From contig WAHY01000006.1 of assembly GCA_009873635.1 (NCBI GenBank), forward strand, positions 19,395 to 77,142: DNA of 57,748 nt, written 5' to 3'. A program made the position numbers and the translations under genes. Positions within the stretch are counted from its first letter, which is position 1. The number at the start of each line of letters is the position of its first letter. Positions 17,196 to 26,449 of the stretch are shown piece by piece. This DNA comes from Nitrospinota bacterium. GTDB lineage: Bacteria; Nitrospinota; Nitrospinia; Nitrospinales; VA-1. A model generated the notes under the pieces. The model was not told the DNA's origin and did not search any database. It saw only the letters and a program-made list of their open reading frames with translations.

Positions 17196-17225
17196 ATAGT
17201 AGCATCCAGAATTTAGCCTTGTCAA
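17196..17225 (-). promoter_or_regulatory. Promoter of the ccm operon
   Basis: Read on the minus strand: TTGACA (17225-17220), an 18-bp spacer, and TACTAT (17201-17196) preceded by TGC, an extended -10. It lies about 55 bp before ccmE and no other promoter of this quality is visible before the operon. Confidence 0.65.
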
Positions 17226-17521
17226 AGCAAATCCATTGGAAGGAAAAGGGTAAAAATTCTCATGCAATAAATTAATCCAGGGCAGGACATATATATAATG
17301 TTCTAACTCAAAATTACGATTTTTTTTCTCAGGTTTCCCGTCCCCCCATCATTCTTCCATGTCCTGCTATTTTGATCGGTTCCGATAATGGCGGTGTCAC
17401 GACCTGTTTTCCCGGAAAAACCCCTTTTCTTGCTCGCTCAAAATCAATCAAACCCTTTTTAAATAAAAAGTTATACAATTTTTGCCCGTTCAAATTTTCG
17501 ACTTTTTTCACACCTTTTCTG
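17226..17521. other. Divergent intergenic region between ccm and dcw
   Basis: About 300 bases between the two operon promoters. It has T-rich and C-rich patches. One 60-codon minus-strand frame (17329-17511, GTG start) has reasonable codon use, but overlaps the dcw promoter edge and shows no family or good ribosome-binding site; it is left unassigned. Confidence 0.4.
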
Positions 17522-17549
17522 TTGACAGTTTGTCACGTTATGTTAGGAT
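17522..17549 (+). promoter_or_regulatory. Promoter of the dcw cluster
   Basis: A perfect -35 TTGACA (17522-17527), 16-bp spacer, and -10 TAGGAT (17544-17549) with an upstream TGT, an extended -10. It is the only strong sigma-70 promoter seen ahead of mraZ and ends where the repeats at 17548-17587 begin. Confidence 0.7.
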
Positions 17550-17587
17550 TGTGTACTAAAGTGTCGTAAAATGTAATTTTATGTCAT
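17548..17587 (+). promoter_or_regulatory. Four 10-bp direct repeats, probable MraZ operator
   Basis: Four boxes on an exact 10-bp period: ATTGTGTACT, AAAGTGTCGT, AAAATGTAAT and TTTATGTCAT, with (G/A)TGT at 17551, 17561, 17571 and 17581. MraZ is known to bind such direct repeats (AAAGTG-type in mollicutes, TGGG-type in E. coli) just ahead of its own gene. Placement over the transcription start fits repression. The repeats are seen; MraZ binding is inferred. Confidence 0.7.
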
Positions 17588-17610
17588 AGTTTAAAAATTT
17601 GGTGAATGCA

Positions 17611-18003
17611 GTGTTAAACAACTTTCTAGGAACCTACAACATCAGTCTGGACGACAAGGGGCGGTTCAACGTGCCGGCGAAATTTCGCAGCGCGCTCGAA
17701 CAGTTTGGTCCGCAATTGGTGGTGTGTGTAATGGATCATTATCTAGTGGTCTTTCCTCAGAAAGAATGGTCCGAAAATGAGGCCAAGCTGAGCGACCTGA
17801 ACGCATTCGACAAGACCGACAGAAACCGATTACGGGAGTTTTATTCCAGGGCAACCGAGTGCGAAATGAAGTCTGGAAAGATACTGCTCCCTGCCAACCA
17901 GAGAGAGATTGCAGGATTAAACAAAGAGGCCATCTTGGTGGGAATGTCTAAAACCTTTGAGGTCTGGTCCCCAGAAGAATGGTCCAAGCAAGGGGAACAA
18001 TAG
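17611..18003 (+). CDS. mraZ: Transcriptional regulator MraZ
   Basis: A 130-residue MraZ with the two SpoVT/AbrB-like half domains. The first includes FLGTYNISLDDKGRFNVPAK, with the DxKGR motif, and the second repeats the pattern at ATECEMKSGKILLPANQRE. MraZ forms a ring that represses the dcw operon by binding repeats in its leader. Three in-frame non-ATG starts exist (TTG 17599, GTG 17602, GTG 17611). The last is preferred because the family begins close to FxGTY and GGTG lies about six bases upstream. First gene of the cluster, just behind the operator repeats. Confidence 0.9.
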   Translation: MLNNFLGTYNISLDDKGRFNVPAKFRSALEQFGPQLVVCVMDHYLVVFPQKEWSENEAKLSDLNAFDKTDRNRLREFYSRATECEMKSGKILLPANQREIAGLNKEAILVGMSKTFEVWSPEEWSKQGEQ

Positions 18004-18049
18004 TGGCCGCTCCATAGACATTAGCCAGCTATGGACTAGCCAAAACATC

Positions 18050-18988
18050 ATGCCAACGTACCACGAATCGGTAATGAAAAATGAAGTGCTTCATTACCTG
18101 AATGTTCACATGGAGGGTGTAATCGTGGATGGCACACTTGGGGATGGAGGCCATACGGAATTCATCCTGAAAAACACAGCGCCTGATATCCGGGTCTTTG
18201 CGATCGACCGGGACAAATCCGCTATAGAGCGGGCCAGTAAAAGACTATCTCCTTTCCGTGACAGGGTTACTCTAGTCCATGGCAACCTGGCAGACTTAAA
18301 AAAACTGGCAACCCAAAACGGGATCACCCGTGTGGTTGGGTTGTTGATGGATCTGGGAGTCTCTTCACCCCAGTTAGATTTACCCGGACGCGGCTTCAGC
18401 ATAAAAAATGATGGTCCTCTCGATATGCGAATGGACTCCTCCCAAAATACTACGGCCGCAGATCTTCTGGAAAATCTTTCTGACGCTGAACTGGCGTCCA
18501 TTATTAAAAATTATGGTGAAGAACGTTATTCAAAAAAGATTGTCCGGGCAATTCGCAAAGAACAGGCTGAGCGCCCAATAACCTCTACTGGCCAACTCTC
18601 ACAAATTGTTGCTCAAGTGGTCCCGGCACCAAGGCGCTCACGGATTCACCCTGCTACGAAAACTTTTCAAGCGCTGAGGATAACTGTCAATGATGAACTG
18701 GTGCAATTGAAAACTGTTCTGTCTGACATGATGGGTCTGCTTTGTTCGACAGCGCGTGTCGCAGTGATTTCGTTTCACTCTCTTGAAGACAGGATAGTGA
18801 AAACATTTTTCAGGGATCAGGAAAAAGGGTGTGAGTGCCCACCCAGGACCCCTATATGCATTTGTGGAAAAACGCAGAGCTTGAAGGTTTTAACCCGCAA
18901 ACCCATTGTGCCTTCTGATGAAGAGGTCGCGCGAAACCCAAGATCGATAAGTGCGAAATTAAGGGTCGCGGAAAGGGTTTATGTTTGA
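18050..18988 (+). CDS. rsmH: 16S rRNA (cytosine-1402 N4) methyltransferase
   Basis: A 312-residue SAM methyltransferase. Start at MPTYHESVM is the conserved family start. The SAM-binding loop is DGTLGDGGHTE (about 25-35) and the family motif DLGVSSPQLD (about 103-112) follows; near the C-terminus is SFHSLEDRIVK. It methylates C1402 of 16S rRNA in the decoding centre. The frame stays open 31 codons upstream but those residues are unlike the family. It overlaps ftsL by 8 bp. Confidence 0.95.
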   Translation: MPTYHESVMKNEVLHYLNVHMEGVIVDGTLGDGGHTEFILKNTAPDIRVFAIDRDKSAIERASKRLSPFRDRVTLVHGNLADLKKLATQNGITRVVGLLMDLGVSSPQLDLPGRGFSIKNDGPLDMRMDSSQNTTAADLLENLSDAELASIIKNYGEERYSKKIVRAIRKEQAERPITSTGQLSQIVAQVVPAPRRSRIHPATKTFQALRITVNDELVQLKTVLSDMMGLLCSTARVAVISFHSLEDRIVKTFFRDQEKGCECPPRTPICICGKTQSLKVLTRKPIVPSDEEVARNPRSISAKLRVAERVYV

Positions 18989-19298
18989 CGGAGTTCGAGG
19001 GCTGATAAAAGGCCGGCTCCATGTTACCTCAAAAGATTTCTGGGTGGTCATTTCCGTGTCCATCCTGTTCATGTTCGGAGCTCTGGCTCTGGTTTGGCCG
19101 AATATCAAAAAAATCAAACTGGCGTATGACTATCAGGATCTTGCAAAAGAACACGAGGAATTGTCCAGGGAGAATCAGTTGCTTAATCTTGAGCGTGAAA
19201 GCCTGAGGTCTTTGAACCGTATTTATCATTTAGCCAGAAACGAAGTGGGAATGAAAGAGCCTGATGAAGGCAATGAAATCACAATAATACTTAAATAG
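18981..19298 (+). CDS. ftsL: Cell division protein FtsL
   Basis: A 105-residue bitopic protein: a short cytoplasmic N-terminus, one membrane span (about 24-42), and a periplasmic coiled coil with leucine heptads (DLAKEHEELSRENQLLNLE) ending in a conserved acidic tail. This fits FtsL, which with FtsB and FtsQ activates the FtsWI septal synthase. FtsL sequences diverge widely, so the name depends on topology plus the fixed position between rsmH and ftsI. Its ATG overlaps the rsmH stop by 8 bp. Confidence 0.88.
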   Translation: MFDGVRGLIKGRLHVTSKDFWVVISVSILFMFGALALVWPNIKKIKLAYDYQDLAKEHEELSRENQLLNLERESLRSLNRIYHLARNEVGMKEPDEGNEITIILK

Positions 19299-19303
19299 CA
19301 AAC

Positions 19304-21049
19304 ATGGCAAAACACGGAAAACAGAATACCGGATCCTTTAAGGACGGAATCAAAACTCGTCTTATTATCGTCTCGGCATTGTTCTTTCTTGTCGTTGCCG
19401 CTTTGATAGTCCGGCTGGCCTCCCTGCAAATCCTTCAACATGAGACGTTGCTGGCAAAATCTGAAAAACAATACGTGGGAACGGTTGAAACTCAGTTTGG
19501 GCGTGGAGTGATCTACGATCGAAACTTGAATGAGCTGGCACAGAATATCGAAGTGGAATCTGTTTATGCCAATCCTTCTGAGATATTGAACCGAAAAGCC
19601 GCGGCCCGTGTGCTTTCTAAAACATTAAATTTGGATAGGAATAAGGTCTATAAAAAAATCTCCTCGAAAAGGGATTTTGTCTGGATCAAGCGTAAAGGTG
19701 ATCTTGAGGGAATTGCAAAACTAAAAGAAGCTGATCTGCAGGGGATAGGGTTTCTTCCAGAACAAAAAAGGTTTTATCCAAAACGTGAACTGGCGGCAAA
19801 TGTTCTTGGATTTGTCGGTGTGGACAATCAAGGGCTTGCTGGCGTGGAACACGCTCATCAATCCCGGCTCAAAGGCACCACGATTAGACGGGTTACCGAA
19901 CGTGATGCGAAGGGAAGAAGTATTCAGCCGCCTGAAAGTTTGCGCGATTCCAGTCGAAAAAGTTTTGATCTTGTTCTTACTCTCGATGAGGTCATTCAAT
20001 TCACCGCCGAATACCACTTAAAGAAACAGGTTGAACGTTTTAAGGCGGACTCGGGAATGGCCGTGGTTATGGACCCTCGCACTGGGGAAATTTATGCAAT
20101 GGCCAATGTGCCTCAGTTTAATCCTAACAACTACAGGGCGTTTTCCCAGCATATATGGAAAAACAATATTGTTGCGGGTTCCTACGAGCCGGGATCAATT
20201 TTCAAGCCCATCGTTGCAGCTGCCGCGCTCGATAAAGGGCTGGCCCGACCGCATGACATTTACTTTTGTGAAAACGGGAAGCTTAAAATTGGTAAAGCAA
20301 ATATAGGAGAAGCTTCAGACCATAAGTTCGGCTGGATGACCATGAGCGATATCATTGCGAAATCCAGCAATATTGGTGCAATAAAAATTGCCCAGCAGGT
20401 TGGGAAAAAACCTTTTTATGAGTACATCCGTAAATTTGGTTTTGGGGAGAAATCAGGGCTGTCTCTACCGGGTGAGTCGGCGGGGCAATTAAAAGATCAA
20501 AAAAACTGGAGCAACCTTTCTCTTGCTTCAATTTCTTTTGGCCATGAAATTGCTGTCACTCCCATTCAAATGGTCACCGCCATGTCGGCAATCGCCAATG
20601 GCGGAATGCTTATGGAACCTCATATCATAAAAGCGCTGATCAAAGACGGAGAGGTTGTGGAAAAATTCGGTCCGAGAAAAATTCGACGTGTCATCTCCAA
20701 AAAAACCAGCCTGCAAATGGTCGAAATTTTAAAGTCTGTGGTGAAAAATGGTACCGGGAAAAAAGCAGCATTGGACGGGTTTGATGTGGCAGGAAAAACT
20801 GGAACGGCTCAAAAATATAATATGGAGACCCGCTCTTATTCCAGCACAGAATTCATTTCCTCCTTCATTGGTTTTGTCCCGGCAGATTCTCCGAGACTGG
20901 TAATACTGGTGATGATTGACAACCCGAAAGGTTTGCATTGGGGGAGTGTTGTGTCGGCGCCAGTGTTTCAGAAAATAGCAAAAAAGGCGTTGCGTTATTT
21001 AGACATTACGTCAAGCAAAGAACGCGTTTTAATTCTTGATCGAGCCTGA
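19304..21049 (+). CDS. ftsI: Septal peptidoglycan transpeptidase (PBP3/FtsI)
   Basis: A 581-residue class B penicillin-binding protein. One N-terminal membrane span (about 22-45), a pedestal domain, then the transpeptidase domain with the catalytic serine S298 in EPGSIFKP (SxxK), the SxN motif in AKSSNIGA, and KTGT at 498-501. There is no PASTA repeat at the C-terminus, so it is the FtsI rather than the Spo VD/PBP2x type. It cross-links septal peptidoglycan with FtsW. The stop overlaps the murE start by one base. Confidence 0.95.
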   Translation: MAKHGKQNTGSFKDGIKTRLIIVSALFFLVVAALIVRLASLQILQHETLLAKSEKQYVGTVETQFGRGVIYDRNLNELAQNIEVESVYANPSEILNRKAAARVLSKTLNLDRNKVYKKISSKRDFVWIKRKGDLEGIAKLKEADLQGIGFLPEQKRFYPKRELAANVLGFVGVDNQGLAGVEHAHQSRLKGTTIRRVTERDAKGRSIQPPESLRDSSRKSFDLVLTLDEVIQFTAEYHLKKQVERFKADSGMAVVMDPRTGEIYAMANVPQFNPNNYRAFSQHIWKNNIVAGSYEPGSIFKPIVAAAALDKGLARPHDIYFCENGKLKIGKANIGEASDHKFGWMTMSDIIAKSSNIGAIKIAQQVGKKPFYEYIRKFGFGEKSGLSLPGESAGQLKDQKNWSNLSLASISFGHEIAVTPIQMVTAMSAIANGGMLMEPHIIKALIKDGEVVEKFGPRKIRRVISKKTSLQMVEILKSVVKNGTGKKAALDGFDVAGKTGTAQKYNMETRSYSSTEFISSFIGFVPADSPRLVILVMIDNPKGLHWGSVVSAPVFQKIAKKALRYLDITSSKERVLILDRA

Positions 21050-22611
21050 TGGAAACTACAAGTTCAACAAATTGGCTGGAGTATCCTGAAAATGGTTACC
21101 TTAACGTGACTAACAAAAATACACAAAAACTCTCGAGTTTGATCCTGGGATTGCCCGTCACCAATATTCTGGGAACCATGGACAGGGATATTCGAAATAT
21201 TGTCTACGACTCCAGAAATTCTGACGAGGACAGTCTGTTCGTTGCCATACATGGAGAAAATTGGGATGGTGGGCTATTCATAAAAGACGCTATCGCAAGA
21301 GGAGCGACTGCTTTCATCACCCAAACTTCTCTGGACTCTATTAATGGACTCAGCCTCGGCACGCGCGATGTAACAGCCTTGAGTGTTGAGGATTCTCGCC
21401 GAGCGCTTTCTATTATTAGCGCTAATTTTTATCGTCAACCCTCAGAGCGCATAGCTTTAACTGGTATCACTGGAACTAATGGAAAAACCACTACGGCTTA
21501 TATTCTGGAAGCTTTATTCAGCGCAAAAGGAATTCGCACGGGAGTTATTGGCACAATTAATTATCATTATGGAAATAAAAAACTCTCTGCGCCTGTAACC
21601 ACACCCGAATCTCTGGACCTGAATCGCATGTTGGCTGCAATGATCGAAGATAATGTTCAAAATTGTTTTCTTGAGGTTTCATCCCACGCTCTACACCAAA
21701 GCCGAGTTAATGACATGCTTTTCAAGGTTGGAATTTTCACGAATCTGAGTCGCGATCACCTGGATTTCCATGGCGACATGAAGAGCTATAAGGAAGCCAA
21801 GAAGAAATTATTTCTTGATAATCGCGTTCAACAAAAAATTTTCAATATAGACGATGCTGTGGGTCGAGAGTTTGCTGGCGAGTTTAAAACGGATTCTTTT
21901 ACTACGGGAATTGACGGCAATGCGGATTTCAAGGCTGAAAATATTTTACTGACAAAATCAGGTTGTCAATTCACTTTAAAAACACCCTTTGGGACTGGGG
22001 AGATCCGCTCCAATCTCCTTGGCCGGCACAATATCCACAACCTCATTTCCGCAGCGGCAGGTGCTATGGCTCAAGGTATTTCTTTGGAGGAAGTCCAGAA
22101 AGTTGCTTTAAACATCCAGCCTGTCCCGGGGCGGTTTGAAAGTATTGAAAACAATCAAGGGTTTTCGGTTCTGGTTGATTACGCGCACACTGATGACGCA
22201 CTTAAAAACGCAATTTCAGCAGCAAAATTGTTTACCGAGGGAAAAGTGATCGTCGTTTTCGGATGCGGGGGAGACAGAGACAAGGGAAAAAGGCAAACCA
22301 TGGGTCAGGCTGCTCTGAATGAAGCGGATTTTTCGGTCATTACTTCTGACAATCCTAGAACAGAAGATCCCTCTCAGATCATTGAGGATATCCTGCGAGG
22401 CATACCTGCTTCTGCTGTCGAAGGTAAAGATTATACCGCGATCACCAGTCGGAAAGAGGCTATTGAACATGCCATCGATATTGCCGGGGAAAATGATTTG
22501 GTTTTGATCGCCGGCAAGGGGCATGAGGACTATCAGATTCTGGGAACACAAACTATTCACTTTGATGACCGGGAAATCGCCCGTTCTGCTTTAGGAAAGA
22601 GAATTCATTGA
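21049..22611 (+). CDS. murE: UDP-MurNAc-tripeptide synthetase, meso-DAP adding
   Basis: A 520-residue Mur ligase. The P-loop is GITGTNGKTTT (about 138-148). SDNPRTEDP (near residue 433) is the DNPR motif that selects meso-diaminopimelate over lysine. SRDHLDFHG and DYAHTDDAL are other family motifs. It adds the third residue to the peptidoglycan stem peptide in the cytoplasm, implying a Gram-negative A1-gamma wall. The first ~30 residues are longer than usual; a GTG at 21106 is an alternative start. The chosen ATG overlaps the ftsI stop (TGATG). Confidence 0.95.
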   Translation: METTSSTNWLEYPENGYLNVTNKNTQKLSSLILGLPVTNILGTMDRDIRNIVYDSRNSDEDSLFVAIHGENWDGGLFIKDAIARGATAFITQTSLDSINGLSLGTRDVTALSVEDSRRALSIISANFYRQPSERIALTGITGTNGKTTTAYILEALFSAKGIRTGVIGTINYHYGNKKLSAPVTTPESLDLNRMLAAMIEDNVQNCFLEVSSHALHQSRVNDMLFKVGIFTNLSRDHLDFHGDMKSYKEAKKKLFLDNRVQQKIFNIDDAVGREFAGEFKTDSFTTGIDGNADFKAENILLTKSGCQFTLKTPFGTGEIRSNLLGRHNIHNLISAAAGAMAQGISLEEVQKVALNIQPVPGRFESIENNQGFSVLVDYAHTDDALKNAISAAKLFTEGKVIVVFGCGGDRDKGKRQTMGQAALNEADFSVITSDNPRTEDPSQIIEDILRGIPASAVEGKDYTAITSRKEAIEHAIDIAGENDLVLIAGKGHEDYQILGTQTIHFDDREIARSALGKRIH

Positions 22612-24011
22612 TGGAAGGTCAAGCTCAAGATTGCCTCAATGCTGTTGAAGGCCAGCCCTTGCAAGGAAAGCTCTCCAGTTCATTCAAGGGAGTTTCTATA
22701 AATTCCCGCACCGTATCAAAAGGTGAACTGTTTATTTGCATTAAAGGAGATCGGTTTGATGGTCATGATTTTCTGGCCGAAGTCATCGAAAAAAGAGCCG
22801 GGGGAATCATTCTCTCCAGCCCTGAGAAGTTGCCCGGCGCATCTTGCTCAAATGGAGAAGAGCCTTTTGTGATTCGCGTTCAGGATACGCTTAAAGCTCT
22901 GCAGGATTTGGCAACCTTCCAGAGAAAACGGTTTCCCTTTAAGGTTGTCGCCGTTACAGGAACAAATGGAAAGTCAACCACCAAAGAAATGATCGCTTCA
23001 ATTTTAGAAACCAAATTCAAAACGTTAAAGACAAAGGGAAACCTGAATAACCATATAGGGCTTCCCCTTTCTCTTCTTGAAAGAGAACCTTCTCATGAGA
23101 TGGGTGTTCTTGAGTTGGGGATGAGTGCCGCCGGGGAAATAAAAAAACTGGCCGAGATTTCCCAGCCTGATATCGGTGTGATCACTAACATTTCAGAAGG
23201 GCATCTGTTGAAGTTGAAAACTCTGAAAGATGTTCAGTCCGCAAAAGGTGAATTGTTTGACGCCCTGACAAAGGAAGGGACGGCCATTGTAAATGCTGAT
23301 GACCCTCTTGTATTCGAGCTGGCAAAATCGCTCCGCGCTAAGACTGTAACTTTCGGCATAGACCAGCCAGCCGATGTAAGAGCCAGCGAAATAGAAAGAA
23401 AGGACAACCTTGGATTCCAATTTAAGGTCAACCTTTTTGACAAAACTCTCTCAGTGAATCTCCCTTATCTGGGCTACTGCAATATTTATAACGCACTGGC
23501 CGCGCTGGCTACCGGTTATTCGTTAGGGATTCAGGAAGAAGATATGGCTAACGGACTTGAGAACTCTCAGCATATGTCTCAACGTAACGAACAATTGCGA
23601 CATAAGGAGATTGACCTGATTAACGATGCTTATAACGCCAATCCCAGATCCATGACCGAAGCCTTAAAGACACTGGATCATTTTAAAACCCGGGGACGGC
23701 GGATATTTGTAATCGGGGACATGCTGGAGCTTGGAGATCAGTCTGAAGTAGCGCATCAAAAATTAGGCGAAGAAATAGCACGGTCCCAAACAAATATTCT
23801 TATCACTGTAGGGAACCTTGCAAGCCTGTCTGCGGAAAGCGCGCGCTTGATAGCGAAGAAAAAAATTCATATTGAAGAATTCACCAGTCATCAGAAGGCA
23901 TCAGACTTCCTGGTTCAGGAAACGGTTGGTGGGGATTGCGTAATGTTCAAAGGTTCACGCGGTTCAGCTATGGAAAAAGTATTACAACTATTTTTGGAAA
24001 ATAAGAATTAA
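22611..24011 (+). CDS. murF: UDP-MurNAc-tripeptide D-Ala-D-Ala ligase
   Basis: A 466-residue Mur ligase with the P-loop VTGTNGKSTTK (about 118-128), the metal-binding segment LGMSAAGEIKKL, and the C-terminal motif NDAYNANPRSM (about 342-352) typical of MurF. It ligates D-Ala-D-Ala onto the tripeptide, finishing the cytoplasmic precursor. The ATG overlaps the murE stop by one base; the frame opens one codon upstream at a TTG, which is less likely. Three bases separate it from mraY. Confidence 0.95.
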   Translation: MEGQAQDCLNAVEGQPLQGKLSSSFKGVSINSRTVSKGELFICIKGDRFDGHDFLAEVIEKRAGGIILSSPEKLPGASCSNGEEPFVIRVQDTLKALQDLATFQRKRFPFKVVAVTGTNGKSTTKEMIASILETKFKTLKTKGNLNNHIGLPLSLLEREPSHEMGVLELGMSAAGEIKKLAEISQPDIGVITNISEGHLLKLKTLKDVQSAKGELFDALTKEGTAIVNADDPLVFELAKSLRAKTVTFGIDQPADVRASEIERKDNLGFQFKVNLFDKTLSVNLPYLGYCNIYNALAALATGYSLGIQEEDMANGLENSQHMSQRNEQLRHKEIDLINDAYNANPRSMTEALKTLDHFKTRGRRIFVIGDMLELGDQSEVAHQKLGEEIARSQTNILITVGNLASLSAESARLIAKKKIHIEEFTSHQKASDFLVQETVGGDCVMFKGSRGSAMEKVLQLFLENKN

Positions 24012-24014
24012 ACA

Positions 24015-25100
24015 ATGTTTTATCACTTTTTTTATCCGCTTAGTTCGGACTATTCGATATTCAATGTCTTCAAGTACATCACATTCCGGTCGGCTTATGC
24101 CGGAATCACGGCATTGGCTTTGAGCCTGATCCTGGGGAAATTGATGATAAGGACTTTGCAAAAACTTCAGATACGGGAAAAGATTCGCAGCGATGGCCCA
24201 CAACACCACAGCTCCAAATCTGGCACTCCAACAATGGGCGGTCTGCTAATCCTGGCTACCTTTATAGGTTCCACTCTGCTCTGGGCTGATTTGAGCAACT
24301 ATTATATCTGGGTTGTTGTCCTTACCGCTGTTGGGTTTGGCGCAATCGGGTTATGGGATGATTTCCTCAAGTTAAGAAAAGGGGATGGCATAACAGCAAA
24401 AGAAAAAATTTTTCTGCAAATACTGTTGAGCCTGGGTATTGGAGTTTATTTGCTGTATTTCGATCCTTCCCGTGCTGAATACGCAACGCTCTTGTCGGTT
24501 CCCTTTTTTAAAAGTTTCCAACCAGACCTTGGTTTTGCCTACCTGTTTTTTATCGTTTTCATTATTGTGGGCACCTCCAATGCGGTCAACCTGACAGACG
24601 GCCTTGATGGATTGGCTATCGGCCCCATTATTGTTGCCACATTCACTTACACCGGCATCGTTTATATTTCCGGTCATTTTAATTTCTCGGAATACTTGCG
24701 CATTCAGCACATTAAAGATGCGGGAGAGATTGCAGTCGCAAGCTCAGCAATCCTCGGTGCCAGCCTGGGTTTCCTTTGGTACAACTCATACCCTGCTCAA
24801 ATATTTATGGGGGATGTTGGGTCCTTGTCTTTGGGAGGGGTTCTTGGAACTATCGCAGTAATCGTAAAACATGAACTGCTTTTAATCCTCGTAGGTGGCA
24901 TTTTCGTGATTGAAGCTCTTTCTGTGATCATACAGGTAGGTTATTTCAAATACACAGGTGGAAAACGTTTTTTCAAAATGGCTCCTCTTCACCACCACTT
25001 TGAAGAGTTAGGGTGGTCGGAGCCCAAGGTCATAGTGCGGTTTTGGATAGTAGCCGTAGTGTTAGCCATGATTAGCCTCAGCACTTTGAAACTAAGGTAA
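24015..25100 (+). CDS. mraY: Phospho-MurNAc-pentapeptide translocase
   Basis: A 361-residue ten-span membrane enzyme that transfers phospho-MurNAc-pentapeptide to undecaprenyl phosphate, making lipid I. It shows the hallmark segments GTPTMGGLLI, GFIDD-like GLWDDFLKL, NAVNLTDGLDGLA and the metal-binding FMGDVGSLSLGG, ending with the substrate-binding HHHFEELGW (about 327-335). Length and motifs match E. coli MraY closely. The stop overlaps the next gene (murD) by one base. Confidence 0.97.
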   Translation: MFYHFFYPLSSDYSIFNVFKYITFRSAYAGITALALSLILGKLMIRTLQKLQIREKIRSDGPQHHSSKSGTPTMGGLLILATFIGSTLLWADLSNYYIWVVVLTAVGFGAIGLWDDFLKLRKGDGITAKEKIFLQILLSLGIGVYLLYFDPSRAEYATLLSVPFFKSFQPDLGFAYLFFIVFIIVGTSNAVNLTDGLDGLAIGPIIVATFTYTGIVYISGHFNFSEYLRIQHIKDAGEIAVASSAILGASLGFLWYNSYPAQIFMGDVGSLSLGGVLGTIAVIVKHELLLILVGGIFVIEALSVIIQVGYFKYTGGKRFFKMAPLHHHFEELGWSEPKVIVRFWIVAVVLAMISLSTLKLR

Positions 25101-26443
25101 TGATGGAACTCAAAAACAAAAAATTATCTGTAATAGGCCTTGGCCAAACGGGAGTTGCTGTAGCCAATTTTCTTTCCAGGCATGGCGCCAGTGTCACGGT
25201 GTCTGATGGAAAACCTCGCGAACAATTATTAGAACCATTGGAAAAACTATGCGCAGACATCAAGACCCGTTTCCAAAATCCTGAACCCCCTTCTGACACT
25301 GAAGGAGTGGTGCTAAGCCCGGGAGTGGATATTCATTCACCGTTTCTTCAGCAAGCTAGAAAGAAAGGAATCGAAATCATTAGCGAAATTGAGCTGGCAA
25401 ACAGATTTAATACTGTTCCTATTATTGCCATAACAGGAACCAATGGGAAATCTACTTGCACCAGCCTGACAGCTGAAATCATTTCGCAGGCAGGAGTGAA
25501 AGTGCAAGCCGGTGGAAATCTTGGAACGCCTTTTATTTCTTTGCTTGATCAAGGGGATGCAAACTACAGGGTTCTTGAGCTTTCCAGTTTTCAAATGGAA
25601 GCCACTTCAGGTCTTCATCCTGTTATATCCGTCATTCTCAACATAAGCCCTGACCATATGGACCGGCACAAGAATTTCGAAACCTATGTTGAGTTAAAGA
25701 AAAAAGTATTTGCCTGTCAAACTAAAGATGATTTTTTGATACTGAATCAGGATGATCCGAACACCCGTGATCTGGGAAAAGATTGCCCGGCAGAATGTAT
25801 TTTATTCAGCGCCCGGATTGAATTGAAAAAAGGTGTCTTTGTCCGCGGAAATAAAGTCATAGCCAGGCTTAATGATTGTGAAATAGAAGTGTTGTCCCTT
25901 GACTCTCTTTCTCAGGGAATGCAATGGCAAGTTGAAAACATCCTGCCCGCTATCGCTATAGCCTTACTTCTGAATATACCGAAGGATGCTATTGAACGGG
26001 CCTTGAAAAATTTCAAGAGTCTTGAGCATCGTTTGGAATGGGTCCGTACCCTGAACGGTGTTGATTTTGTCAATGATTCAAAGGGAACGAACGTGGGCTC
26101 TGTTTGCAAATCTTTAAATACCTTCGACCGCCCTATCATTCTCATCATTGGTGGAAAAGATAAGGGCACCGATTTTTCTCCGCTTAAAAACCTGATGAAG
26201 GAAAAGGTCAAGCACCTGGTTTTGATTGGAGAAACCCGGGACAAGTTTAAAGGAATTTTGAACGGAACCTTTTGTTACGAAGAAAGCAACAGCCTGGAAG
26301 AGGCTGTGGATATGGCCACAGCTAAAGCAGAAGATGGAGACATCGTGCTCCTTTCTCCTGCCTGTTCCAGCTTTGACATGTTTAAGAGCTACGCCGATCG
26401 TGGCACTCGTTTTAAAACTATCGTTAAAAATCTTGAAGGGTAG
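25100..26443 (+). CDS. murD: UDP-MurNAc-L-Ala:D-Glu ligase
   Basis: A 447-residue Mur ligase that adds D-glutamate to UDP-MurNAc-L-alanine. Rossmann-like start VIGLGQTGVAVANFL, P-loop AITGTNGKSTCT (about 111-122), ISPDHMDRHKNFE, and NDSKGTNVGS near 318 as expected for MurD. An extra ATG lies one codon further in; either start works. It follows mraY with a one-base overlap and is 6 bp before ftsW. Confidence 0.95.
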   Translation: MMELKNKKLSVIGLGQTGVAVANFLSRHGASVTVSDGKPREQLLEPLEKLCADIKTRFQNPEPPSDTEGVVLSPGVDIHSPFLQQARKKGIEIISEIELANRFNTVPIIAITGTNGKSTCTSLTAEIISQAGVKVQAGGNLGTPFISLLDQGDANYRVLELSSFQMEATSGLHPVISVILNISPDHMDRHKNFETYVELKKKVFACQTKDDFLILNQDDPNTRDLGKDCPAECILFSARIELKKGVFVRGNKVIARLNDCEIEVLSLDSLSQGMQWQVENILPAIAIALLLNIPKDAIERALKNFKSLEHRLEWVRTLNGVDFVNDSKGTNVGSVCKSLNTFDRPIILIIGGKDKGTDFSPLKNLMKEKVKHLVLIGETRDKFKGILNGTFCYEESNSLEEAVDMATAKAEDGDIVLLSPACSSFDMFKSYADRGTRFKTIVKNLEG

Positions 26444-26449
26444 CAGATT

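Noticed and set aside
17329-17511. Minus-strand 60-codon frame upstream of mraZ
   Set aside because: Codon use is reasonable, but there is no good ribosome-binding site, no family, and it abuts the dcw promoter; kept only as a note.
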